NCBI RefSeq assembly: GCF_033971905.1
Contig: NZ_JALBUT010000002.1
Coordinates: 62,001-126,000 of the forward strand
Source of the DNA: Intestinicryptomonas porci
GTDB lineage: Bacteria > Verrucomicrobiota > Verrucomicrobiia > Opitutales > Intestinicryptomonadaceae
Reading direction: 5' to 3'
DNA length: 64,000 nt
The notes under the pieces are model-generated. The model was not told where the DNA came from. It searched no databases and worked only from the letters and a program-made list of their open reading frames with translations. Positions within the stretch are counted from its first letter, which is position 1, and each line of letters begins with the position of its first letter. Position numbers and translations under genes: made by a program. Of this stretch, positions 26,435 through 33,706 are shown in pieces.

Positions 26435-27499
26435 CTATTTTATGGGATAAGAGCCGAGCCATTTGATTTTTGGAAGAGACATTTCAAGTTCTTTGAAGAC
26501 CCTTCTGGTGGCTTCGTCTTCCCAATGCCCCAAAAAGTCGATGAAAAACAGGTAGTCCCACGCTTTTTTGCGGCTTGGGCGGGACTCAATCCTTGTTAGG
26601 TTTATGTTGTTGCGGTTAAAGGGCATAATCATGTCGCAAAGAGCTCCCGGGCGGTCGTTTAAAGACAAGACAACGCTCGTTTTGTATTCGACGTTTTCAG
26701 CCTTTGGCGGCTCTTTTTGCCCGATTACCAAGAAGCGTGTTATGTTTTCGTGCTTGTCTTGAATTCCTTTTTCAATGACGGGCACCCCGTAAAAATCGGA
26801 CGCGACTTCGCTTGCGATTGCCGCAATTTCAGGATTTTCATGGGCGAGCTTTACCGCGAGGCTCGTGCTTTCCACATACTCTATGTCGGCATTCGGCAGG
26901 TTGCGGCGTATCCAGTTTCTGCACTGGCCTATCGCTTGGTCTTTAGAGCATATCTTGCGGATTTCCGCAAGCTTCCCGCGCGAAATCAAGCATTGCTCGA
27001 TTTTTAGATATATCTGCCCCACAATCATGAGCTTTGATTCTGCGAGCATATCCATTGTGTGGAAAACCGCGCCTTCCGTGGAATTTTCAATGGGCAGAAC
27101 CCCGTAGTCGCATTCTCCGAGTTCGACGGACGTGAAAATGTCGGGGATAGAGTGCATTGCGCGGTATTCGACGCTTGAGCCGAAGTTCTTTATTGCCGCC
27201 TGCTGGGTGAAAGTCGCAACGGGCCCCAAATATGCAACTTGCAGTTTTTTTTCAGCCGAAATTGAGGCGGATATGATTTCCCTGTAAATCGCCTTCAAGG
27301 CTTCTTCGTCTATTCTGCCCGCGTTTTTTTTGATGAGATTTTCAAATACTTTGCTTTCCCTGCTCGGCACATAGATGTTCTCGCCTTTTTCGAGTTTTAT
27401 CCTGCCTATTTCTTTTGCGCATGAAATTCGTTTTTCAAGCAGGTTTAATATCTGCGTATCGAGGCTGTCTATTTGCTCTCTGAAGGTGTTTTTGTCCAT
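26435..27499 (-). CDS. pheA: Bifunctional chorismate mutase / prephenate dehydratase
   Basis: This 354-residue P-protein makes phenylpyruvate for phenylalanine synthesis. An N-terminal chorismate mutase helix bundle (residues 1-85, with RISCAKEIGRIK) is followed by the prephenate dehydratase domain starting at QVAYLGPVATFTQQAA. A C-terminal ACT domain carries the phenylalanine-binding ESRPS motif and supports feedback inhibition. Length and domain order match the family. No attenuator-type leader with a Phe run was seen in the short upstream gap. Confidence 0.94.
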   Translation of the reverse strand: MDKNTFREQIDSLDTQILNLLEKRISCAKEIGRIKLEKGENIYVPSRESKVFENLIKKNAGRIDEEALKAIYREIISASISAEKKLQVAYLGPVATFTQQAAIKNFGSSVEYRAMHSIPDIFTSVELGECDYGVLPIENSTEGAVFHTMDMLAESKLMIVGQIYLKIEQCLISRGKLAEIRKICSKDQAIGQCRNWIRRNLPNADIEYVESTSLAVKLAHENPEIAAIASEVASDFYGVPVIEKGIQDKHENITRFLVIGQKEPPKAENVEYKTSVVLSLNDRPGALCDMIMPFNRNNINLTRIESRPSRKKAWDYLFFIDFLGHWEDEATRRVFKELEMSLPKIKWLGSYPIK

Positions 27500-27555
27500 A
27501 AATTTTCCAATTACTTTTTTATTAAAGTGTGTGTGGAATTTTTTTTAAAGAAAAA

Positions 27556-28338
27556 TCATTCCGAAATTTCCCGATTTTCCTGATGGAGTTCGGAATTTTT
27601 ATTTGTGCTTGGCGTATCCAGATTTGCAATTTCAGCCCCATCTTTTTCAGATGCAAGCCCGACGTCTTCGTTTTTGATTTCTTTCGGGTTGCTTGCCCTG
27701 CGTATCCATTCCGAAATTTGATTGGGGCTTAAAACGTCGGAGGCGGGAAGCTCCTCTATAGAGGTTATGCCGATAAATTCCAAAAAGGCGGAAGTCGTGC
27801 CGTATTGCAGGGGACGCCCGGGCAGGTCGGCCCTGCCTGTTATTTGTATAAGCTCCTTGTCGGAAAGCCTTGCGATTGCGGAATCCGCGCTAACACCCCT
27901 TATTGCTTCTATTTCAGCTCTTGTGACAGGCTGGCGGTAGGCTATTATTGCGAGGGTTTCAAGAGCCGCCTGCGTCAGGCGTTGAGGGCGGGGGTCGTTT
28001 CTTAGCAGCCTCACCCAGTCTGCATAGTCGGGGGAAATCGAGAGCTTGAAGCCGTTGGGACCCTGCAAAATTTTGTAAACTTCGCGGTTTTCTTCAAATT
28101 CGCCCGACATAGCGTCTATCGCCTCTCTGATTTGCGTGGCGGTGAGCAGGGTAGGGACTTGGGCTATGATTTCGTCAATCACGCCTTGTTCCCCGCTTTC
28201 GGAGTCTTCGTTTTGCTCCTGCGCCTTGTCGTTTTCTTCGTGGTAGCGGGTAATGACTGCCTGGATGTCTTTTATGGAGAGCCATTCGCTTGTCGAAAAC
28301 AACAATGCCTTTAAAATTTTCTTCAGATTAAATTCCAT
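27556..28338 (-). CDS. scpB: Segregation and condensation protein B
   Basis: This 260-residue protein is part of the SMC-ScpAB complex that compacts and separates chromosomes. Two winged-helix domains are visible: the first at KILKALLFSTSEWLSIKDI, the second with the family segment LTQAALETLAIIAYRQP and VTRAEIEAIRGV. The loop between the first two helices carries an acidic stretch (NDKAQEQNEDSESGEQ) longer than usual, and the C-terminal 45 residues are acidic and low in complexity. scpA is not adjacent. Confidence 0.93.
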   Translation of the reverse strand: MEFNLKKILKALLFSTSEWLSIKDIQAVITRYHEENDKAQEQNEDSESGEQGVIDEIIAQVPTLLTATQIREAIDAMSGEFEENREVYKILQGPNGFKLSISPDYADWVRLLRNDPRPQRLTQAALETLAIIAYRQPVTRAEIEAIRGVSADSAIARLSDKELIQITGRADLPGRPLQYGTTSAFLEFIGITSIEELPASDVLSPNQISEWIRRASNPKEIKNEDVGLASEKDGAEIANLDTPSTNKNSELHQENREISE

Positions 28339-28399
28339 GTAAAAAAAACTTTACCTTATAGAATTAAAGTCATTTTATAATCTCACAACAAAAAAATTT

Positions 28400-30223
28400 A
28401 TGTTTACAAGAAAATCCAAAAAAAGTTTTGAAGGCAGGAATATGGCGGGGGCGCGTTCTCTCTGGCGCGCGACGGGCGTAAAAGAGGGCGATTTTAAAAA
28501 GCCGCTCATAGCAGTCGCCAATTCTTTCACCCAGTTTGTCCCCGGCCACGTCCATCTTGACGAAGTCGGAAAATTCGTATGTCAAAAGATAGAGGAGTTC
28601 GGCGGCATAGCAAAAGAGTTTAACACTATCGCAATCGACGACGGTATCGCAATGGGGCATGGCGGAATGCTTTACTCTCTCCCATCGCGCGAGCTTATTG
28701 CAGATAGCGTTGAATACATGGTAAATGCCCACTGCGCGGACGCCTTAATCTGCATTTCGAACTGCGACAAGATTACGCCGGGAATGATGATGGCGGCAAT
28801 GCGCCTCAACATACCTACGATATTTGTAAGCGGGGGTCCCATGGAGTCTGCAAAAATCGTGGTTGACGGCGTTGAAAAGCAGATTGACATGATTGATTCC
28901 ATGGTTGCGGGCGCAAACCCGAATGTAAGCGACGAGACAGCTCTTGAAATCGAACGCGCCGCTTGTCCTACTTGCGGCTCGTGCGCGGGAATGTTCACCG
29001 CAAATTCGATGAACTGCCTGATGGAGGCAATCGGAATGGCTCTTCCAGGCAACGGCACAACCGTTGCGACTCATACGGAGCGCAAAAATCTCTTTGAAAA
29101 GGCGGCAAAGCGGATTGTCGAAATGGCAATCGAATATTACGACAAGGAAAATGTTTCGATTTTGCCGCGCTCGATAGCGACCCGCGCTGCATTCTTAAAC
29201 GCGATGAAGCTTGACATCGCAATGGGCGGAAGCACGAACACCGTTTTGCACCTTCTTGCAATCGCCCGCGAAGGCGAAGTCAACTTTTCAATGCGCGACA
29301 TAGATTCCCTTTCAAGAGTTACTCCGCACCTTTGCAAGGTTTCGCCGAGCGTGCCAAACGTGCATGTTCAGGACGTGCACCGCGCAGGCGGCATTTACGG
29401 CATCTTGGGCGAATTGAACCGCGCGGGGCTTTTGGATGTTTCTGTTAAAAACGTCATGGGAAAAACTCTTTCGGAAACTCTCGAGAAGTTTGATGTTTTG
29501 TCTGCTGATTGCGACGAAGAAACCAAGCATTTTTACAAGGCAACGGGCGGGGGAAAGTTCAACATCAAGGCTTTCTCGCAGTCCGCGTACAACGACACTT
29601 TGGATACCGACCGCGCAAACGGGGCGATAAGAAACATTGAAAACGCCTACTCAAAAGACGGCGGCTTGGCAGTCCTCTTCGGAAACATCGCGCGCGACGG
29701 CTGCATCGTTAAGACTGCGGGCGTTGACAAGAGCATATTGAAGTTTAAGGGCACCGCAAAAGTTTTCCACTCCGAAGGCGACGCAAGCAAGGCAATCTTG
29801 GGCGGGGAAATCGAGCCCGGCGACGTTGTCGTAATCTTGTACGAAGGTCCCAAGGGTGGTCCGGGTATGCAGGAAATGCTTTATCCCACGACTTTCTTAA
29901 AGAGCATGGGGCTTGGCAAGCTTTGCGCGCTTTTGACCGACGGCAGATTTTCGGGCGGAACAAGCGGGCTTTCTATCGGGCACGCTTCTCCCGAAGCGGC
30001 GGACGGCGGCGACATTGCGCTAATCAAAAACGGGGACATGATTGACATCGACATTCCGAACCGCTCAATCTCGCTTTTGATTTCTGAAGGCGAAATGAAT
30101 GCGCGCAGGGACGCCATGAAAAAGGAAGGTTATCTTCCCAAGCGCGACCGCGTGGTTTCCAAGGCGTTGCAGTTTTATGCCCGCAACGTTTCTTCCGCCG
30201 CAAACGGAGCTGTTCGCGTATAG
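28400..30223 (+). CDS. ilvD: Dihydroxy-acid dehydratase
   Basis: This 607-residue iron-sulfur enzyme of valine, isoleucine and pantothenate synthesis removes water from dihydroxy acids. Cluster ligands are in ISNCDKITPGM and in CPTCGSCAGMFTANSMNCL. The C-terminal motif TDGRFSGGTSGLSIGHASPEA is intact. Length is within the family range (about 550-620). It stands alone, divergent from scpB and closed by a terminator. Confidence 0.96.
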   Translation: MFTRKSKKSFEGRNMAGARSLWRATGVKEGDFKKPLIAVANSFTQFVPGHVHLDEVGKFVCQKIEEFGGIAKEFNTIAIDDGIAMGHGGMLYSLPSRELIADSVEYMVNAHCADALICISNCDKITPGMMMAAMRLNIPTIFVSGGPMESAKIVVDGVEKQIDMIDSMVAGANPNVSDETALEIERAACPTCGSCAGMFTANSMNCLMEAIGMALPGNGTTVATHTERKNLFEKAAKRIVEMAIEYYDKENVSILPRSIATRAAFLNAMKLDIAMGGSTNTVLHLLAIAREGEVNFSMRDIDSLSRVTPHLCKVSPSVPNVHVQDVHRAGGIYGILGELNRAGLLDVSVKNVMGKTLSETLEKFDVLSADCDEETKHFYKATGGGKFNIKAFSQSAYNDTLDTDRANGAIRNIENAYSKDGGLAVLFGNIARDGCIVKTAGVDKSILKFKGTAKVFHSEGDASKAILGGEIEPGDVVVILYEGPKGGPGMQEMLYPTTFLKSMGLGKLCALLTDGRFSGGTSGLSIGHASPEAADGGDIALIKNGDMIDIDIPNRSISLLISEGEMNARRDAMKKEGYLPKRDRVVSKALQFYARNVSSAANGAVRV

Positions 30224-30247
30224 CCGAAAATTCATTCCAAACAAAAA

Positions 30248-30277
30248 ACGGCTTTCTTTCAAAGAGAGCCGTTTTTT
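30248..30277. terminator. Bidirectional terminator between ilvD and the response regulator
   Basis: ACGGCTTTCT (30248-30257) pairs with AGAGAGCCGT (30263-30272), with one G-U pair, A-rich on one side and T-rich on the other. It serves both convergent genes. Confidence 0.8.
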
Positions 30278-30296
30278 TGCGGATTAGCTATGGTTT

Positions 30297-31628
30297 TCAG
30301 CTTTTCAGCTTGCGGTGGAGCGTTCTGCGGCTTATGCCCAAAAGTTCCGCCGCCTTGCTTTTGTTGCCGCCGCATTTTTCAACCGCTTTTTTTATGAGGG
30401 CAAGTTCGTTTTCTTTTTTGTCGAAAGTAAGAGGCGGCAAATCGTTTTCAATGGGGTTTTCGGTTTCGTAAAACCTTGCGTCGAGGGACTTTTCATCGAT
30501 GATGTTTGAAGTGCGCAAAACCACCGCGTTTTCGCAGAAGTTGCGAAGCTCTCTTATGTTGCCAGGCCATTGGTAGTTTGAAAGTATTTCCATTGTCCTT
30601 GGCGATACGCTTACGTTTTCCGCGCCGTTTTCTTCGGCGTATTTTTTTATGTAGAAGTTCACAAGGGGCGCGATGTCTTCTTTGCGCTTTCGAAGCGGCG
30701 GAAGGCTTATTTCGACGACGTTAAGCCTGTAATACAAGTCTTCGCGGAAATCTCCCGTGGCGGACATGGCTTTTAAGTCGCGGTTTGTGGCGCACACAAG
30801 GCGTATGTCAAGCGGAGTTTCCTCCACCGCGCCAAGCCGCTCTATCTTTCGGGTTTCCAAAAATCTTAAAAGCTTTACTTGCGTGGGAGAGTCTATTTCT
30901 CCTATTTCATCCAAAAACAAAGTTCCTCCGTTTGCCGTTTCAAAGCGTCCCTCCTTGCGAATGGAAGCTCCCGTGAAAGCTCCCTTTTCATATCCGAAAA
31001 GTTCGCTTTCGATGAGGTTTGACGGGATTGCGGCGCAGTGGACGGGAACGAATTTTGCGTTTTTGCGCGGAGAATTTTTGTGGATAAATTCGGCGATAAG
31101 CTCTTTACCCGTGCCTGTTTCCCCTGTGAGCATGACTGTCGCTCTTGAAGAAGCGACGCGCAGAGCCTGCTCCAAAACTTTTTTCATTGCGCCGCTTTCC
31201 GCGATTATTTCTGAATTTGAAACGTTGATTTTCGATTTCTTTTCGGAAATGGGAGAGGAGTTGCCGGCGTTGCGCTTTTCGAGAGCGCGCGCTAAAATTG
31301 TTTCAAGGCGGTCTATGTCTATTGGTTTTGTCAGAAAATCGCTCGCTCCGTGTTTCATGGCTTCTACTGCCACGTCGATGTTGCCGTATGCGGTCATCAT
31401 TATGCACGCGGGTTTGTTTGGCATACGGATTGCTTCGTCTATCAGGTTTAAGCCCGACTTGCCCGACATTCTGAGATCCGTTATTATTGCATCGAAATTT
31501 TGGGTTTGCATCAGGCGCAGGGCTTCGTCGGCGTTTGCGGCAGATGAAACATCGTAATTTTCAGACAAAGCCATTTGAAGCCCTTGGCGGGTATGCTTTT
31601 CGTCATCGACTACCAGAATTGATTGCAT
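30297..31628 (-). CDS. Sigma-54-dependent response regulator, NtrC/AtoC type
   Basis: This 443-residue protein has a receiver domain with phosphoacceptor Asp51 in IITDLRMSG. A sigma-54 activation ATPase follows, with Walker A GETGTGKE, the sigma-54 contact loop GAFTGA and the sensor segment FREDLYYRLNV. A Fis-type helix-turn-helix (NKSKAAELLGISRRTLHRKL) ends it. On phosphorylation it should open sigma-54 promoters. No histidine kinase is adjacent, so it is an orphan here. The preceding gene, 9 bases upstream, is a YkuD-type protein, suggesting an envelope-related input, but that is inference. Confidence 0.92.
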   Translation of the reverse strand: MQSILVVDDEKHTRQGLQMALSENYDVSSAANADEALRLMQTQNFDAIITDLRMSGKSGLNLIDEAIRMPNKPACIMMTAYGNIDVAVEAMKHGASDFLTKPIDIDRLETILARALEKRNAGNSSPISEKKSKINVSNSEIIAESGAMKKVLEQALRVASSRATVMLTGETGTGKELIAEFIHKNSPRKNAKFVPVHCAAIPSNLIESELFGYEKGAFTGASIRKEGRFETANGGTLFLDEIGEIDSPTQVKLLRFLETRKIERLGAVEETPLDIRLVCATNRDLKAMSATGDFREDLYYRLNVVEISLPPLRKRKEDIAPLVNFYIKKYAEENGAENVSVSPRTMEILSNYQWPGNIRELRNFCENAVVLRTSNIIDEKSLDARFYETENPIENDLPPLTFDKKENELALIKKAVEKCGGNKSKAAELLGISRRTLHRKLKS

Positions 31629-31637
31629 TAAATTCCT

Positions 31638-32168
31638 TTATTTTTCTATATACACAATAGAGCCGTCTTCGGTTTCGTCAAAAATTTTTTTAAGATTTTG
31701 AGAGCCTATCAGTATGCAGCCGTGGCTGTTGGGCGTGCCGATTTTGTCCTCTTGGTTTGTGCCGTGGATATAAACATAGCGCGAGTATGTGTCGAATTTG
31801 CCGCCGCTGTTCAAGCCTTCTTCAAGCCCTCTAAGGCGCATTATTCTGCCGAGTATAAGGTTTTTCTTTTTCTCTTCGTCAGTCTGTTCGGACAAGAGAC
31901 CATCGGGTTTTCTTGCACGGAAAACCGTGTCAAGAGGCAATCCGTCCCCGATTTTGCCGTCGATTTTGTGAAGCCCCCAAGGAGTGCCGAGAGAACCCTC
32001 CACGCAAGACGGCGGATTGCGCGAAGTCGAAACGGGATATTCCGCAATTAGAGATTTTTCTTTAAAAAGATAAAGTTTTTGCTTGGCAATTTTTACAAAA
32101 ATACAATGCTTTGTAGGTTTAACATTGTGTTTTGCACAAACTTTAAAAATTTCATCAATAATATCCAT
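31638..32168 (-). CDS. YkuD-domain protein (L,D-transpeptidase-like), atypical
   Basis: This 176-residue protein has the YkuD fold: an N-terminal IFVKIAKQKLYLFK strand pair, a GTPWGLHKI segment, and the catalytic block HGTN...IGTPNSHGCI with His and Cys. L,D-transpeptidases form 3-3 cross-links in peptidoglycan or attach proteins to it. Two points are odd. No signal peptide or membrane anchor is visible. The residue usually Arg after the catalytic Cys (SHGCIR) is Leu (SHGCILIG). No in-frame ATG, GTG or TTG offers another start near the N-terminus. Its start codon overlaps the start codon of the divergent asd gene. It is 9 bases upstream of the sigma-54 regulator on the same strand. Confidence 0.82.
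   Translation of the reverse strand: MDIIDEIFKVCAKHNVKPTKHCIFVKIAKQKLYLFKEKSLIAEYPVSTSRNPPSCVEGSLGTPWGLHKIDGKIGDGLPLDTVFRARKPDGLLSEQTDEEKKKNLILGRIMRLRGLEEGLNSGGKFDTYSRYVYIHGTNQEDKIGTPNSHGCILIGSQNLKKIFDETEDGSIVYIEK
32079..32107 (+). promoter_or_regulatory. Candidate asd promoter inside the YkuD coding sequence
   Basis: TTGCTT (32079-32084), a 17-base spacer and TACAAT (32102-32107) fit a sigma-70 promoter with a good -10 and a weak -35. Transcription would start near 32114, leaving a leader of about 53 bases. Because asd and the YkuD gene begin back to back with no gap, an asd promoter must lie inside the YkuD gene or further upstream. Confidence 0.45.
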
Positions 32169-33165
32169 GTCAAAAAAGTATAGAGTTGGAATTGTTGGCG
32201 CAACGGGCGCCGTAGGTCAAGAACTTTTGGAGCTTCTCTTCAAGAGAAACTTTCCGATGAGCGAGCTTACCCTGCTTGCATCTTCCCGCTCCGCAGGCAA
32301 AACAGTGGAGTTTGAAGGCAACAAATTCGTAATCGAAGAAGCAAAGCCCGAAAGTTTTGAAAAACTCGACATTGCGATTTTCTCAGCGGGCGGCACTCCG
32401 TCAAAACTTCTCGTTCCCGAAGCCGCGAAGAGGGGTTGCATTGCAATCGACAATTCTTCCGCGTTCCGCATGGATCCGAATGTGCCTTTGGTTGTTCCCG
32501 AAGTCAATCCCGAAGCGATTAAGACGCATAAAAACATCATAGCAAACCCGAATTGCACGACCGCAATTTCACTGATGGCTCTCTGCCCTTTACACAGGGA
32601 GTTCGGCTTAAAGAGGTTCTTTGCCGCGACTTACCAGGCGGTTTCAGGCACGGGCGCAGCCGCTTTGCAGGAGCTTGATAACCAAGTTAAGCAGTACGCG
32701 AAAGGCGAAGAAATCACTTCAAAAGTTTATCCGTATCAAATCGCATTCAACGCCCTTCCGCATATCGATGTCTTCCAAGACAACGGCTACACGAAAGAGG
32801 AAATGAAGATGCTAAATGAAAGCCGCAAGATTTTGGGGCTTCCGAGCCTCGTATGCTCCACGACCTGCGTAAGAATACCCGTAATGCGCGCGCACAGCGT
32901 CGCAATTAACGCGGAGTTTGAAAAGCCCGTCAGCGTCGAGCGCGCGCGCGAAGTGATTTCGCAGTTTTCGGGCGCGGAACTAAACGACGATGTCGCAAAC
33001 TTGAAGTATCCGATGCCGCTTTTCTACCAGCGCAAGGTTAAGTGCGGCGTTGGCAGGATAAGGAAGGACTTGGCGTTTGAAAACGGTCTGTCTTTCTGGG
33101 TTGCGGGCGACCAGCTTTGGAAGGGTGCGGCACTTAACGCAGTCCAAATTGCCGAACTTCTATAA
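32167..33165 (+). CDS. asd: Aspartate-semialdehyde dehydrogenase
   Basis: About 332 residues from the ATG at 32167 (MSKKYRVGIVGATGAVGQEL). The enzyme reduces aspartyl phosphate to the semialdehyde, the branch point to lysine/diaminopimelate, threonine and methionine. The NADP loop GATGAVG is at the N-terminus, and the catalytic Cys is in NPNCTTA. The His region is VPVMRAHS-like (IPVMRAHSVAIN). The frame extending to 32083 lies antisense to the YkuD gene and adds no family sequence. The stop codon lies within the left arm of the repeat hairpin that follows. It supplies the same pathway as dapL-dapF at 46.6-48.7 kb. Confidence 0.94.
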   Translation: MSKKYRVGIVGATGAVGQELLELLFKRNFPMSELTLLASSRSAGKTVEFEGNKFVIEEAKPESFEKLDIAIFSAGGTPSKLLVPEAAKRGCIAIDNSSAFRMDPNVPLVVPEVNPEAIKTHKNIIANPNCTTAISLMALCPLHREFGLKRFFAATYQAVSGTGAAALQELDNQVKQYAKGEEITSKVYPYQIAFNALPHIDVFQDNGYTKEEMKMLNESRKILGLPSLVCSTTCVRIPVMRAHSVAINAEFEKPVSVERAREVISQFSGAELNDDVANLKYPMPLFYQRKVKCGVGRIRKDLAFENGLSFWVAGDQLWKGAALNAVQIAELL

Positions 33166-33293
33166 CGCGTAATATTGCGGCTTATACTCCGCTTTACGAA
33201 AAATAACTGCAGTAGTCACGTACTTCTATGTACGCTCCTACCGCAGTTTTTTTGTAAATGCTCGTCTAAGCCGTAATCTTACGCGTTATAGGA
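33158..33293 (+). repeat. Long imperfect palindrome overlapping the asd stop codon
   Basis: The left arm at 33158-33184 and the right arm at 33267-33293 are inverse copies that match at 24 of 27 positions. Each contains AACGCGTAA and the CGGCTTA end. The asd stop codon lies in the left arm. Between them an inner hairpin is nested (AACTGC/GCAGTT, then GTAG/CTAC, then CGTAC/GTACG around a six-base loop), followed by a seven-T run. On the plus strand this could fold into one long stem of about 136 bases. Confidence 0.8.
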
Positions 33294-33600
33294 AAGCCGA
33301 ATGTTTTTTTGCGAAAATAAATATTGTATATTGCGTTTCTCCGCTTTACGAAAAATAACTGCAGTAGTCATGTACTTCTATGTACGCTCTTACCGCAGTT
33401 TTTTTGTAAATGCTCGTCTAAGCCGCAATCTTACGCGTTATAGGAAAGCCGAATGTTTTTTTGCGAAAATAAATATTGTATATTGCGTTTCTCCGCTTTA
33501 CGAAAAATAATTGCAGTAGTTGCGTGCTTCAATGTACGTCCTACCGCAGTTTTTTTGTGTCTCGTTTAAGCCGCAGTCTTGCGTGTTATATGAAATGCCT
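33188..33600 (+). repeat. Three tandem copies of a 152-bp unit with a conserved hairpin
   Basis: Copies begin at 33188, 33340 and 33492 with an exact 152-base period. Copies 1 and 2 differ at only three positions. Copy 3 is diverged and fades out near 33600. Each holds the inner hairpin with a T-tract. The paired-position differences among copies all turn Watson-Crick pairs into G-U pairs when read as plus-strand RNA. No open reading frame of note spans the units. The region lies between the convergent asd and GH2 genes and fills most of the 541-bp gap. Confidence 0.85.
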
Positions 33601-33658
33601 AATGTTTTGTGAAAATTTAATGATTCTTCGGTAATAAAAAACATCTTTGTTTCAATAA

Positions 33659-33690
33659 AAAAGGCTGTCTAAAAAATCAGACAGCCTTTT
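33659..33690. terminator. Strong bidirectional terminator at the end of the GH2 gene
   Basis: AAAAGGCTGTCT (33659-33670) pairs perfectly with AGACAGCCTTTT (33679-33690) around an eight-base loop. It ends the minus-strand GH2 gene and also blocks read-through from asd and the repeats. Confidence 0.85.
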
Positions 33691-33706
33691 GTGAGTGCAG
33701 GTTATT

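Noticed and set aside
30757..31557. 266-codon plus-strand frame inside the sigma-54 response regulator
   Set aside because: It is antisense to the receiver and ATPase domains, whose motifs are all intact on the minus strand.
33188..33600. CRISPR array
   Set aside because: The 152-bp units are directly joined without spacers and no cas genes are present.
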